Below are positions 37,901 through 51,300 of a stretch of 64,000 nt of DNA, piece after piece; the first letter of the stretch is position 1, and every line of letters starts with the position of its first letter. Below the pieces are notes generated by a model that saw only the letters and a program-made list of their open reading frames with translations, did not search any database and was not told the DNA's origin. This DNA is from Lineus longissimus (Eukaryota > Nemertea > Pilidiophora > Heteronemertea > Lineidae): contig NC_088319.1 in the NCBI RefSeq assembly GCF_910592395.1, positions 15,750,001 through 15,814,000 of the forward strand, written 5' to 3'. The translations under genes and the position numbers were made by a program.

Positions 37901-40900
37901 CACACCAAAAAACGGAGAAAAACGCACTGACGTGTTCGTGAATGAGTATGGAGGATGGTGCGGTCATTAATGTGTTGCTTGGTGCAGTTCGGTCTTTCCG
38001 ATGAGGTTTATTCTGTTGGCCATTAACGGGGTTTAGCGGAAATATCGTCTTCGTGTGCAACTTTAGGCGTTGGTGCATTAGCTGGTATTGTTGGGTTCAT
38101 GCACTGTGAAGAGCATTATTAGAATAAGACTTGTTCTTTATTCCGCATGCCTTGTGTCCAAGGCTTCGATCTTACCATCAATGCGGTTTTTAATTAGCAA
38201 AAACTGCGTCTGTATTTGCATAAAACTAACCAAAAGCCGAATGCGCCTTAAACGAGACGGCTAAGAATCTTAAACTAATGTAACAGAAACTAAATAAGAC
38301 TGTATTGAGATAACATTGCATTGACATATATAAGATGTGTTGCTTATTGTCAAGAACAGTGAGAAGAAAGATATTTGCTGATGTTGACATAAATCGTCAG
38401 TATTTGCCATATCACAGACATAATATTTACATCTACAGCGAGACTATTGACTCAAGATGGGCTGTGGTAGAGAACCGTATTCAAAAGTTTGTCCACAGCT
38501 GATGTTACTCAATTTTTGCAGTCTAGTCGATCAATATTACCATTTTGAGCAAGATGTAAAGTAAACGTGAGGTAAGGAAGAAGGCGTCCCATCTTGTCAA
38601 TATTTGCCATTACAGTGTACATAGGTATGGTATTTTATCCAAGGCTTGCCTGCCCAATACAAATACGTGTACCTCATTGACGTGTTATGAGAGGATGCAA
38701 GCCCCGTATATAGAACGGATATGGCGAATGCGCTCAACATATCCAGTTTCGTCAATTATTCAAGAAAAGTATCTAAAAGAATGTAAGCTTTAAACCAAGT
38801 ATTCCTGATGTCAAGAAATACAGTTTGGTGTAGATAACATCACTTCTATCTTAGTTATTCGATATTTAGTTTCTGTTCATTTCATTGCCGCGATTGTTTG
38901 TAAAACATGCCTCGTGACTTTGAAATGAAGAAATTACAAAAAATGTATTGTGTGTGTTTGTTGAGTCGGGGACTTTAACTGAAACAACATTTTACTTGAC
39001 ACGCGCGCAGTTCATGTTTACGAATTGATTCCACCCATTTGTGAAGAAAGCATTCAATCGATGAGATTCTGCAAGAGTCAAATCTCCTCATTTCATTTTC
39101 CCCGATGGGGTTATTGGGTATTTTCCTGCTAATGGCAGATGTCAGCAATGAAAACACTTTGCATTAAAGCGCATGGCATTTAGTCACAAAAATAGAACGT
39201 TTTCCGATAAGATGCCAAGGATGGTGTGTTCTTGGCTTGGAGAACAAGTGGATAGGAGAGTAAGGACTGCCATGAAGTTGTGCCCATCAAAAGTTTCAAA
39301 AGCTTAAAAACTTTTATTTTTAAGAGTGTAGGTCGATTGTGTAGGCGGTTGACGAACACGCTATCTTATACAAAGTGTACAACGTGAATGAGAAAAAACA
39401 CCAATATTTGACATGAAGTCTTCCTCTGGTACGCGCATAGCCAAAATATAACACGAGTCCAGGTTGACTTAACATTGCGATCACGTCCTTCCTCCGTCTC
39501 AAGTTCAGCTTTCATCCGCTCAGGAGAGAACTCTATTTCGTTTAGTCGACGTACTGGGCGGACTTGGCAAGCGATAGTTTGCTCTAAGTGGTTATCTGCT
39601 AATATCCCAATTCGCTTGACATTGCTGGATCAACTGGACAAATCAGATGCATGTTGTTAAAAGCATTAGCAGCTAACTGGGAGGGTAGCAATCATTGCAA
39701 TGGATTTTAAAATCAGATGTAAGTTCGATTCATATTCGATTTCTTATAGCGCTTTGTACCGTGCAACGTCTCAAAGCGCTTTGTATTCCTTCCCCAGCCC
39801 AACCTACAACCCTTCGCGAACAAACCAAGGACTGCACATACCGCGTTATACGCTTTGCCATTCCCAGCCAGTTGAAAGTGACAACAGGTTCATTGATCTT
39901 ACCAGACTGTTTGCTCTTCCTGTAGAAATATTAAAAGTATGGATCGCTGAAGCAAGGAATCAATATTTCAGTCAATGAAGGCTTATGTTGGTTTACTTAA
40001 CACCGAGTTATTTGCTTGGCCTCTTATTTTGAGTTTCATGCTCGACAATAGTTTCATTTTTGAGGACTACAATTTTTTCAGATTTTTTTCAGTCAAGAAA
40101 TAATGTTTGAGTCTGTTCCACAACTTGACATTTATGACTGAACTGGTAATGATGATTTGCTACGTCGAATCTGGTCATTATTATATATTACAAGTAATCA
40201 CTATCTGACACTGATTTATTAAAGTACACGGCATCTTCAAATCTAATAACAGTTATCTATCGTACGGAGAAGAGAGGTAATAAACTAAAGAACTCGGAAC
40301 TGTTTTTAATTACATGTCAAAACCCTTGAACTAATGGGTCATGTAGGAGAAAGTAATCAATGATATAACGGCATGCGTATTGATGTTGACATGAAGATAA
40401 TTTCGCGCAGTGCGATGTCAAATAACAAATTTCATCAGAAGTACTGAATGAGTAACTTCTCATATCGTAGGAGCTGTGTGAAATCGACTCGTTCCGCCCA
40501 GGCCTTGACTATATGAGAGATCCGCTGAAGGCTCGTCTCGACAAGCGTTACACCACTATTTTACAATTTGACGACCAATTTCCCCAGGGCGGTGGATTTG
40601 AGCCATGTAGTAAGTAGCCTTGATGCTTGTTCCTAGTTTCTCCCCAAGAGAAGATAGTGCTGTTTGCAATTGACAAGGTATAGTACTTATTATTTATGGT
40701 GTGAAACTAATAAACGTACAATGTTATACGGGTGAAACCCCCTACTCTTCTAAAGAGAGGAGTTCTTTGAACTGATTAGAGTTTTCGGCAATGTTGCCGT
40801 TGTTGTTGTACCCGTTGGTCAGATCGTACGCCTAGCTTTCTTTGTCCCCTACCCGTGCTGCGCCCCCAAACGATGGGCGGCTACCGCCGTCAAGATATAG

Positions 40901-40937
40901 AGTGACTGAAGGCTACTAGAACCCAAATTGCAAATCA

Positions 40938-41089
40938 CAAAACAAGATTCCTCGCTATGATTATTCGCACGAAAGGTTGAATGAAGCCATTAACGGTGTT
41001 GTTAAAGTTTCCACCCAAGAAGGCACATTAGAAGGACAAGAATACCTCGGGACTCCAGGCGAAGTAATTGACAATTTCCTAATCAAATG
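40938..41089 (+). pseudogene. Degenerate Psq/pogo-type helix-turn-helix remnant
   Basis: The frame reads IPRYDYSHERLNEAINGVVK from about 40947, then S..E....EYLGTPGEVIDNFL to a stop at 41087. HTH-Psq domains of pogo/Tigger-like transposases and pipsqueak proteins read Y(S/T).E.L..AI.AV..G then a second helix ending (Y/F)G.P..T(I/L)...L. The first helix fits well; the second fits only with substitutions. No DDE catalytic domain follows, and neighbouring sequence is full of stops. It is probably a fossil of a DNA transposon or a captured HTH exon. Confidence 0.35.
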
Positions 41090-41356
41090 AAGTCGGGGAG
41101 GTGCGTACTTCATCTATATGATGTTCGACGACAACACGTTTTATGATTACGCGTACTTCCTGCGAGCCTTGAGAGGGAGTGGGACCAGGCAAGGATCGCT
41201 GTTTTCAGAGTTGTCGGCAATTGTCGGGATTGGCCGGAAAAATCTTTTACCTGTTTTTTTAAACGAAGTGGCTATGCACACAGCAGACTGCTGTGTACGC
41301 AGGAACAAGTTGGTTGCATGCAGAGCAGAGGCGAATTAACATAACCACGTCATCAA

Positions 41357-41364
41357 TGACGTCA
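41357..41364. promoter_or_regulatory. Perfect cAMP response element TGACGTCA
   Basis: The palindrome TGACGTCA lies 12 bp before the ATG of the putative F-box exon and follows CACGTCATCAA, giving a near-repeat of the half site. CREB/ATF factors bind such sites, which are common in metazoan promoters close to the start of transcription. Binding in this genome is inferred. Confidence 0.4.
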
Positions 41365-41376
41365 GCTGGAGAAAAA

Positions 41377-41454
41377 ATGGCGGTGGCGGTGGAAGAACTC
41401 CCCGTTTCCCTTCAAATTCTCATCCTTTCCCGCCTTCCAAACAGCTCTCTTTCG
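41377..41454 (+). CDS. Putative first coding exon with half of an F-box
   Basis: An ATG in good context (AAAAAATGGCGG) opens MAVAVEELPVSLQILILSRL followed by PNSSLS, where a GTATCA donor-like site begins at 41455. The spacing LP..LQ..ILSRLP..SL is that of the N-terminal helices of an F-box, the motif that binds Skp1 in SCF ubiquitin ligases. Without splicing the ORF would stop at 41478 after 33 codons. A perfect CRE (41357-41364) sits 12 bp upstream, which suits a promoter-proximal first exon. I could not find the second half of the F-box (V.K.W type helix) downstream, so this may be a first exon with a distant partner or a chance ORF. Confidence 0.35.
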
Positions 41455-41479
41455 GTATCAGGAGCAAATCTAATTTGAA

Positions 41480-43830
41480 GTTGGTATCATTAAAACACAT
41501 GTAATGCGACCGGAGGTTACCCTGGAAGTGGGTCAACTCGATACAGCGTAAAAGAAACAAGTTATCGTTGTACGTAGATGTGACACAAGTGGAGGAGCGA
41601 GGCTTGACCGATGAATAGACCCATTAGGTCCTCCAGGAAGCCGCATGGCAAGTCAGAATGTGAAATTGGATAGGGGCACGGACAAACACAGAGGTGTAGA
41701 GTAACTACGTACAACAATATTTACTTTTAGTGGATGAAGGCATTCAGCAGCTCATCCTGTGAACAATATCATGAGGAAATCCGAGGCTATAGTGTCCGTT
41801 TCTCCGAAGCAATCCTCCGATGTCTAGGCAGGCCTGGAGAGCGCAAATTTATCATTATGTCAGCTACATTCCGGCCAGGTTCCCCACATGTCCTCCCTTC
41901 ACTGCCTCACCAGGCTCGATTAGCTACGGTCAAACCAATTCAAGCTGATGGACCACTTGCCCTCCTGGGTGGACTCCGTAATGGTGTCGCAAATCTCATT
42001 CATTTTGCGGACGCGTAAACGCATTAGGGCGCTTGTTTCTCTAGTGTTTGGCAATAATGACAATACCTTGCTAGTAAGGCTAAGTATGATTGGCAAATAT
42101 GGTGACGAGAATAGGGATGAGACGGATGCGATGGGATGTCTCTTGGTCATTTCATCAGAAACAATCATACACGAGGTGTAGTATTTTCCTAAGAGGTCCA
42201 CCATTGATAAGGTGCGTTGTAAAGGGCAGTTTTTGGAGCTTGGATCGTTTATGGAGCTATGTCAACGCATTTGGCCGGATATATGGTGCTTGTATGAGGC
42301 AAAATTTTGTAAGGGATTTGTTTCATTCGAAATAGTGCAAAATTAGAGACCCCAGGAGCATTGCACTTGATGTAATCGAGAAATCGAATTTCTGGCACTC
42401 GTGACAAGAATTTTATGACGCCAAACAGCCTTGCGAATGGTTTTCCATTTTGTTGGTTACGGCAAAGTGTCTCAAGAGAACCGCGTCAGATGACACTCTC
42501 AATGAAGGTCGGGTTTTGATTGAGTGTGTAAACCAATGCCTTGTACATGTTTTTATAACATTGACACAGCGCCACGAGTGATTATTTCAAGATTTGCAGA
42601 AATTATTTGTTATCGACAAGTTGTCGTACTAGACGGGCCCTTACCAGTAATCAATGCTATGCCGGGGAAATAACAGTCACCAGATAATGCTTATCAAGTG
42701 CAAGCGTTAGTTTGTCCATTATTATCCAAAATAACGATTCAATATAGAATAATGATCTACTATTTTTATGATATTGATTTATATTTGTTGATTGATTTGT
42801 AGTGTTTAACAAATCGAGTTGCTCAACCTAATGACGTGACAGTCGGCCTTGCTCAGAACTGATGCCTTCAAAAGATGAATATTGTTAGAAAACCGCTTGG
42901 CAAGTAATGGCGAAGTTTAAGCTTTTGAACAGAAGACCTTGCATATCCATCCTATTCCACCTTACTTGTAGGCAGTCGCTCGTCAAAGAGACTTTGGGCT
43001 TTGAGCTCGTTGACCCTAAACAGAACTCGAGCGCGTATTTTTGGAAAAAAACGTTTAAGCCGAACGTTTTACGTCTGTTCGTTGGAATATATTATGCATC
43101 GTCGTTACTTCGTATCTTTTAGTGACCTTTATGCTGGTGTAGTTTCATTGTCATATTCCACAAAAGTACAACTAGACTTTGCCATCAGAAAATAAGATGC
43201 CCCTATAGAAATTGCTGTCATGCTCTCTAATGAACCTATTGAGAGTAATCGCGTGGAAAAGAATAAAACTATCATCGCACTAAATCATGTTCAGCAGTAG
43301 TAAAAACGGGATTACATCAGCTTACGTGACAAGGATAATATCAACTGCACGAAATAACGTCAGAAATTGCCATCATTTTGACTGAAACATTGGTTAACTC
43401 TTAGCTGCGATGTCGATAAGCCTTTTATCACCAAGGACACTTACCCGAATAGGATAGGGATGAACTGGACCAAGTTGAGAGAACGGCCCAGAACCGGAGC
43501 AAGTGGAAAAATATTGTTGGCGACCTATGCTTCACTTGGAGTAACAGAGTTCAGGTCAAGTATTGGTCAACTCAATCAGAAGCATCCCAACATTTGTCAA
43601 CAAGTGTCGGTGACGAATCCTCGACATATGCTGGCAGCAACATGTCTCAAGTCACCAACTGCGGAAAAGACTTCAGCAAGCCCAATCGAGGAGATTATCC
43701 TCAAACATAGGCACACTCTGAGGAAGCAACCACTCTTCAGAAATATTTTTTACCGAAAAAACCCTATGAGATGCACATATGTGTTGGCTGAGAGATCATT
43801 AAAGCATTCTAAGAAGCTCAAAAACGTTCA
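41480..43830. other. No recognisable gene
   Basis: This region should contain the second exon of the F-box candidate if its first intron is short, but no matching segment was found. ORFs at 41734-42018 (plus) and 42204-41920 (minus) overlap on opposite strands and match nothing known. Confidence 0.4.
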
Positions 43831-43836
43831 TTTCTA

Positions 43837-44179
43837 TTAAAGGGAACTGGAACCGCCGAGCGATTTATTCAACTTTTCGACTTTCACCGCCCGAGAAAGT
43901 CAAACTTCCAACTTCCTATTCGAGTTCAGATTTGTAGCTCCGCCCCCAGTGCCCGAGCATGCGCAGTTCAATTTGTTATTATTGAGAATCATGTGAGAAT
44001 CACGTGAGTCATGCGATCTTTCATTCATGAGTTTTCGTAGTAAATTCCATAGTAGTGACGTCACTCAATGATTGACAGCTGGGCGCCTTTTTTCATTCAT
44101 GCCTCGTTCTGATCACCCGATACGCGGGAAATGAAAACGAGGTCATACGAACTGGCTTGGCGGTTTCAGTTCCCTTTAA
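43837..44179. mobile_element. MITE flanked by TTAA, piggyBac-like
   Basis: TTAA at 43837-43840 is followed by AGGGAACTGGAACCGCCGAG. The other end is the complement of AGGGAACTGAAACCGCCAAG followed by TTAA at 44176-44179. Terminal inverted repeats are about 20 bp with two mismatches and the element is 335 bp between the TTAA sites. TTAA target duplication is characteristic of piggyBac-type transposons. No ORF is present, so it would be non-autonomous. Confidence 0.7.
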
Positions 44180-44688
44180 GAATGCATATCTTGACGAGGC
44201 AAGCCTTGACGGCCTTGAATCCACAAGGTAAACGACTTGTACATCGGAACACCTGACAAGTGAGACACCACAGCAGATGCGAGCCTAATGAGATACAATT
44301 GGAAAGAAATTGAAAACCTGGCAAATCACAGACAGAGATTGCGGAGCTTTGTTAATGGTTTATGTGCAACTTGGCATCCAAAAGTAAGTAAGTAAAAAAT
44401 TAGAAGCATAAAATTTCGGTCTGATTCCACAGTTTCCAAGTAAGGTTGGGAGAATGCCAATGAGATCAAACACTACGATATCCAACTGATGTCATTGACT
44501 CTTAGAAGAGTAATTCCTTTTCTTCTTTTGTTATGCTGTCATGCCTTTTTCCAATGGGTTCGAATTCAGCTTCAGCAGTGCAATGGTGTTGCCAACATTT
44601 ATTGGCATTCCTGTATAACATTCATTTTTCAAAGCTGTTGCATATCGTTTCCAACTTTGTTAGTTTATTAGATGATGAGATCTGTTCA

Positions 44689-44941
44689 AACTTATAACAA
44701 GTTCTGCTGGCTGAAAATCACACTCATCTGCAAAACACCAGGCAAAGCACCTGCATCGTAAGCACAGATCGGTTAAGCAAGCCTTCATCGATCATCGTTC
44801 GAGAACGGATTAGTTAAAAGAGTTCGATTCCATAAAGCGGTCAGTGTTTCTCTGGCCTAAGCTAAAAGTAACCTTCCGAGTTAGTCGTTAGACTTGTATC
44901 AAGTTTGCAGGTGAAAAATCACAACTGACTGCAAAACACCT
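44689..44941. repeat. Diverged direct duplication, offset ~201 bp
   Basis: AACTTATAACAAGTT...GAAAATCACACTCATCTGCA at 44689-44740 resembles GACTTGTATCAAGTT...GAAAAATCACAACTGACTGCA at 44890-44941, both followed by AAACACC. The intervening 150 bp are unrelated. Confidence 0.55.
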
Positions 44942-44944
44942 GCT

Positions 44945-47700
44945 ACGTTTCTAACAGTTCCTGACAGAAATGTGTGTATGTTACCAGCCGCCCGGGGTTA
45001 CACGAGTTGGTTCCGATTGTAAGTACCACATCCGTCTGCCTGGAGAGTCACTAATTCATAGTCATGAAGTGGTTTTTGGAGACAAATGGCTGATGGAATG
45101 AGGCCGAACGAGAAACACCAAACTTGACCTGCTTTGTATCAATTTTCTTAGCCGGCCATCTTCGATGACGTCTTGCTAGGGGAAGATCTAACGTAGAGAT
45201 TGGGCTACTGAGTAAGCTGGAACACCGTATTATAAAGGGCAAAACGGTATCTAAGGCATTGCATCTATTTCGCCTATATTAAGATGCGCGCTGTTGACTA
45301 ACTCCAAAGGAAACGTACAGTCCAAGAGGCAAGCAAATGCAGTGCTGCACCCTAAATGTTGTTGTGGATTCGTTACACTTTCAACACCATCATCAATTCT
45401 AATGATGTGTTCTGTGAAAGCAATAATGAATGTATTTCGTTTAAACCTTCCGGGGAGACGCGATGACTTGTAATTAACTAATTTCCCTCTCGGGTGATTT
45501 AGAGCATTGAGAAATTGGCAATAAACCGCACTGACACGGTATATATGCCTGAGATTATTAGTAAAGATTGGCTTTAAAATGACTTACGTACAATGGGAAG
45601 GGAATAAAAAACCAACTTCCAAATGGTTGTTTGATCTGATTAATTACTCTCTGAGTGATAGCCAGGATTATGAGAAGACCCACTTTCAAATTCTAATAAT
45701 GGCAAGTAAAGAAAATCTGAGGCTATCAAGTCGATACGCGAATGCCCTGAGAGTACTTCATTGGCAGCAATCTAAAATTATTAATATTTCCATCAACCTT
45801 ACCGATACATCGTTTATTACTCATTGGGTGAATAAGCGCCCTTACAATGCAATAAATATAGTAAATGTTTTCGCAAATTGTCGCCGGGAATAACAGATAT
45901 TCTTCGATTAGTTAATAAGTCACTTACAATGTATCATGATTATTGGTCGCCCTGTCTTCGGGGACAATAATTGGAGAAATGTATCTTTTAGATTGCATAG
46001 TTTGTCACGCGAGTTTCGGTTTTAATTAAGGTTTAGGCATGACCCTAGTGTGAGAGCTGTCGTATGGACATTGACTGCCTATACTCGTTGAGTAACCACT
46101 CGATCAATGAAATACTGATTTTGTGACAGTGCAAGGTGACATTATCGTCGAGAGCCAGGTCGAATATTCACGCCGTAATTCACTCGGCCGTTTTTCTGTC
46201 TGTTGTCGTAGAATGACAGCACGGGCGGCGCTCCATCTGCAGGGACGATTTTCCCTGCCCTCTTTCTCCGGAATTTTCCGGGTCACCCCGGCGGTCTACA
46301 ATATTTGCTCACTCGACAGTTTTCTCGTAGTATTTCCTGAGACGATAGATGTCGCAAAGGTGTCTGCATCAGAACGAGAACGAGAAAAGTAACATGTTAT
46401 CACGGTTGTTCTATATATACGGTTGTTAGCAAGTTTAAGTATCTTTAGCTCACTTTTGCTTAAAGGTTTACAACCGCTCGGCACATAGAATTAATCAAAA
46501 AAAGAATGAAATTGAATACTAATTAAAAAGGTATTCAAGCACGCTAACTTGTATCCGTCCCTTCCAAGAAAAAATCTTCCTAGCTAGCCCCATCAATTAT
46601 ATTTTCGATGATTGCAGCATATAATTCAAGTTGAAATCTTCAGATATGTTGTAAGAATTCCGTCTTAAAGTGGCTAACGTGATTGATGAGAGTCTTAAGA
46701 AGAGTCAGCCCCGGCTCCTCAGCACCTTTATCAATATTGGCATCATAATTCCCTGGATGAGAGATATCTTGCTCACCGTGCATCAATCAAGTCGCTAATC
46801 AAGAACCGCAAATGCCAATGTGCCATTCTTAGAAATAAATGTGTTTGAGCTTTTAAGAAACCTTTTGAAAAGGTTTTCCCGGCAACACAAAAATCCACCC
46901 ACATGAGGTTTAGCAACAAAACGAAACGTTGCTAAGGTTTTTCTTAATCCCTAAAACCTTCCGGGAGTGAAGACATGTCGATTACTTTGTTTAATCAAAG
47001 AATGTGACGATGGTATATTTATGTACGCTATAAATGTAATACTTATATGTAGATGAAAGAAGAGCCACATGAATTTTGATACAATGAATTCCAAATTGAC
47101 GGAATTTCGACGTTTTTCTTATATACCTTCTGGTCTCACATCCAAACCAGAATTCTCATAGCAGTGATTACATTGTATATTCACGTCAATCTGTGAATAT
47201 ACATGATTAATGATCGGATAACCTGTTGGTGTTAATGAGAAAGAAGTACTTGAACACATTGGATGTTCAAGAACTCCGTTGAAGACGACGATCCTTTCGA
47301 CAGAACTTATAGGAGAAAGTGCAACAACGTTACTGAGCTTGTTTTCATGCAAATGTCATTCCCTTTGGCATTTAATCGTAGCTATCACTCTTAACAAGTC
47401 ACAGTGCGCCGGCTTAATTCAGAAAGTTATTTTGGTTATACCCGTAACTTCGGAGGATAAGTGGCGTAACTGCCGACATCAGATGCGGTATATTTGAGTG
47501 CTCTTCTTAGAAACTTTCTAAATCTGCACTGCAGTCAGTGATTTCAGACCGAGGAAATGATACTTCAAAGCAAATATTCCGGAAAGCATGTTCTGGTGAA
47601 GCAATATGGATCATGTTGACTCCTTCAATGCATAGGAAGCCCTCGCGGCTACATGTTCCAGACAAGGCCGAACATGCCATCTTCAGTGGTACACCACCGG
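44945..47700. other. No recognisable gene
   Basis: Short unrelated ORFs, including 45579-45893 (plus) and 46123-46392 (plus, CpG-containing), with no recognised domain. Confidence 0.45.
47174..47203. repeat. Small perfect hairpin
   Basis: TGTATATTCAC and GTGAATATACA form an 11-bp perfect stem with an 8-nt loop. Confidence 0.7.
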
Positions 47701-47707
47701 AAAGATG

Positions 47708-48311
47708 TTAAAATCTTAGGTCTTCTTTAAAAGCACGACATTTGAAAAATGAAAAAGCATGATGGCTCATATCTTTCCAATGGATTTTTTCTAATATTTG
47801 CGCAGTGCCCTTGTGCAAGCCCACGTGTAGCTTGTTTGAGGCACTGAGTAAGTCATTTATTACGACAGAAAAAACCCACAACGGTAACTGGCCTTGTATG
47901 CTGACACAAAATCGAAAAGCTACGTAGTGACAAAGCTTCTCAAACAAAGAATATGACAGTCGACATTTACACATACAAATCTTAGGTAGATCTTTCTAGA
48001 TGCAACTTCGCAAGGGAATATATATTGCGATATAACTTTTCGGCATCCAAAAACCCCACAGTGTTACTTGACCTCATGTACAACTTTGAACTGATCTGAG
48101 TGAAATCATCTCTTCCTTGTTCTGCCTTGACAATATCACCAAACCGAAAATCTACGTGGTGACAAAGCTCTTCAATGAATGATTGTGAAATACGATCATC
48201 GATTTCCGCGGCCAAACCGGTGGTAAATCTGGCTCGCTTTCGAGCCAGCGGAACTTTTTCTGCCTCTTGAGACTCAAAACGGAATAAGAGCCACTTCACC
48301 CACCACGACAA
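47708..48311 (-). other. Pair of related minus-strand ORFs, unidentified
   Basis: Two adjacent minus-strand ORFs are related. The first (48311-47982) contains SQSFIEELCHHVDFRFGDIV and a helical-looking segment ending LYRNIYSLAKLHLE. The second (47974-47708) contains YSLFEKLCHYVAFRFCVSIQ and a different remainder. At DNA level the shared core (GAGCTTTGTCACCACGTAG against AAGCTTTGTCACTACGTAG, continuing into TTTTCG) indicates duplication. The two are not in the same frame. The periodic Leu/Phe pattern of the first ORF is loosely reminiscent of a death-fold (DED-like) helix bundle, but no diagnostic motif is present and I assign no function. Confidence 0.2.
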
Positions 48312-48319
48312 GCAGATCG

Positions 48320-51300
48320 AAAAAAAAAGAACTAACCTTGCCAGCAGTAATGGTCCCCGATATTACGTGACTGAGCGAGGAAAAAATCTATTGTGGCAAT
48401 TTAGAAGGCTCTTCGTGAAGACGTGGGATGATGAATATCTTATGTACATATCTCTAATTGCAGCATCTTTATATCCGTGTCTGGGGATTCGACCCCTGCA
48501 CGCTGCGTAAAAACCGACAAAGATCAAAATATCGCCATAAATTTGAAACCGGGGTACCAAATGCCTGATTCTTTCTATTACCGCGATACCGAACTAGATG
48601 GTATCACGTATTTTGCGATAAGGTCATGATATCAACATGCCTGTCAGGTGCTAAATTGTAGCCTACCTTGTCTGAATGCCGGGATCTCGAAGGAATAACT
48701 GTAGAACCTAACGTGTTTTGTTATTGCAGCTCTGGATGTGAATCAAAGCAGTTCATGTTGCAGACATGTAAGGGCTTTTTTTCAGAGAGAACAACAAGAT
48801 AAAACCAGGTGTTTTCATTTGTTATAGCCCCCTCTTCCGTCTAAGTGTTCACTACGGCCCTATATAAGCTACTGAGTGGGATGAAGCCTGAGTGCTTGGA
48901 TATGGAGGTCCAGTCGTTCTTCCTGAGAATCCACGCACCTTTGTGGCCATCACCACGGTAAAATCGGTAAAAAGGACAAGAGCTATAACCGAATGGAAAA
49001 AAACTGCGATCATCTCTTCTTCATTTGTATTCAGTTTCTATGCAATCTCCTCAAGATTGCCGAGATTCCCACAACTGCAAGGTGGAAATGATTAAAAGGA
49101 AAATGTTGTAGCTCGGCGCTCGATACCATAACGATTTGTCATTCTCTGACCTTCAGGCATTTGATAACTCAGTACCAGGAATTGATCGACCCATGCAGTA
49201 AGAACTCTGAAATTGCTTCTGGGGAACAAAGGCTGAGATAAGAGATTGGAATGCAGAATTTGGAGTTCATTCTGATGTTATTGTCCAATCAAAGGACCGA
49301 ATTCTGCATTCCTGGCGCGGTTGCTCATTTGCAATGAACCAATAAAAATGCTCATGGGGTTAGTTCCGATCAATTTAGCATTTGGAAAGAGGCAAATATG
49401 ATAATCTTAATGAGAAATCATCACATATTTGCTGTTTCAAGGCGAATAAATCGACCTACTGTCATCGGAGATTGGGGATGACGTAATCAAACTATAAAGA
49501 CGTCATTGAAAACGCATAACACCACCATTTACGCAATGACAAGCGAGAGTTCCGTTATCACAGAGGGTACAATTCGATCCATCAACAGAAAATTATATTC
49601 CCAAATCAATTATGCTTGTCAAGAGCGATTCAAAGCGAAGCAATTTCCTCCGACGATCTGATTGTGGGTCTCTGACAAGGGGAGGGTGGCTGGTTATCAC
49701 GGGGTCGGAAACCTAGGAACCAGCACAATGGGTAATAATGCAGCTTTTTCAGCCCAGTCGGGCAGGGAATTGTAATCAATTGATTCCTGCTGCTGGGTCT
49801 TCTGTGCTCTATATTTTGGGTGAAATGACAGCTATTGGCTTTCGAATATGAACCCATCTCTAGACAGCATTTTCGAACACCGATCATATGATGCAGCTGG
49901 GGTGAAAAGCTTCTAGCCATGTTATCACACCACTTTTATAGAACCTGAATGATGTTCTGTTTGTGCAGCAAATGTACTCTTGTAAGTTCTGACTGAGACC
50001 TGATGGAATAGGTGACGAGATTCAGAAAGGGCCGGCAGCTGAATGGCCCCAATTGCCTTAGATATAGAGCGTGGCCACTATCGAAGAGATGCGATCAGTA
50101 ACGACATCATGAGGGAATTCCTTTGTGGTAACACTGAACGAAGAGCCTCGGTCTACAGAAAAAATGCTTTTTGATCGAAACGAAGGTCAGTACAAACAAC
50201 CTCACGCAGCAATGGATCTTTCAACATGTCCACAACAATCATCGCTATTCCCAGCTGACTGGCAACAACAGAAAGAAATTCGAACTGGATTCTCCCTTTT
50301 TAGGTTAGTGATGCTTGAAGGCGCAAAGCATCCAACTGAACATGAAAGGAGATGATGTTGTCAGTCACGAGAAATAAGAGTTGGTGCAGGACAACGTGCA
50401 TCACGTAAAACGCCTTGTTTGCGCCACTGTTTGTTCTGCAGACCGGAATTCATCTGTTGGATCGTAAAAAGATTTCTGCTAAATGAAATGGGCAATCAAT
50501 TTTTCATGACTACAGTAGATTTCTTGTTGGGCAGATCCGGCAAGCCAACCACCGGGTCTAATCCCCCTGATCAACCTAGTCAGTTGAGGAGAAACAATGC
50601 GGATGTTTCATATGAAAGTGCAGTTTGCTCTCTTGCCTTGGCTGATCTACATTAGATACTGAGACACAGACAGCTTCCGATTTCGAGTACCAAAACTGGA
50701 CCAGTAGCAACAGCTTTATGCCTCGGTGAGATCCAGTTGGCTTGCTGGCGGACACTGTTGCGGCATGACTACACGCAACATTAATTGATATCCGTTCATT
50801 GATCTTTGCCAAGTACAATCGTGTTCTCATCGGTTCAAGCGATCATGATGAGACCAGACAGATTGGAAGATGCACCCACTTAGGCCGGCAGATTGATTTT
50901 AAAGTCATAATGGGCACCACCGGATAAAACTGCGGAAAGTAAAATTTAAATTAGCATTTTCCTCAGCCAAGAATCATTTGGAGCTTCCGGTAAGGTGTTG
51001 ACCAATCAAAAGACACCTATCAAGATTGTTCGGCCAAGACAGCACGGCTATGATTTCAGGCAGTGCTTCTGATTGGTATATAACCTGTCACATGACCAGA
51101 CGTTTTCAAAAATGATTGCTGCATCAGGAAAGTGGCGACGGTGCACGCTGTACGCCGTCTCCATCATGTGCTTCACGTGGGTATTCGCACCAAAGTTCGC
51201 CAGATTACTTGCAGGTTCCTAACACCCAAGATCGATCCAGACGTCTGGCATCATATCCAAGTATGATGACCAAAAACGGTAAATGTGCCACTGAATCCAC

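Larger units (their letters stand above)
32140..40930. other. Long gene-poor block
   Basis: Apart from the microsatellite at 33824 and the SINE-like copy at 34780, I see no exon, motif or long repeat. ORFs are at most 110 codons and lack coding-like composition. Confidence 0.45.

Noticed and set aside
43460-43840. 126-codon plus-strand ORF ending at the TTAA-flanked MITE
   Set aside because: Ends in TTC-TAT-TAA made by the TTAA site itself; no domain match.
45579-45893. 104-codon plus-strand ORF
   Set aside because: Reasonable start but no recognisable domain and no splice or transcript support in the sequence.
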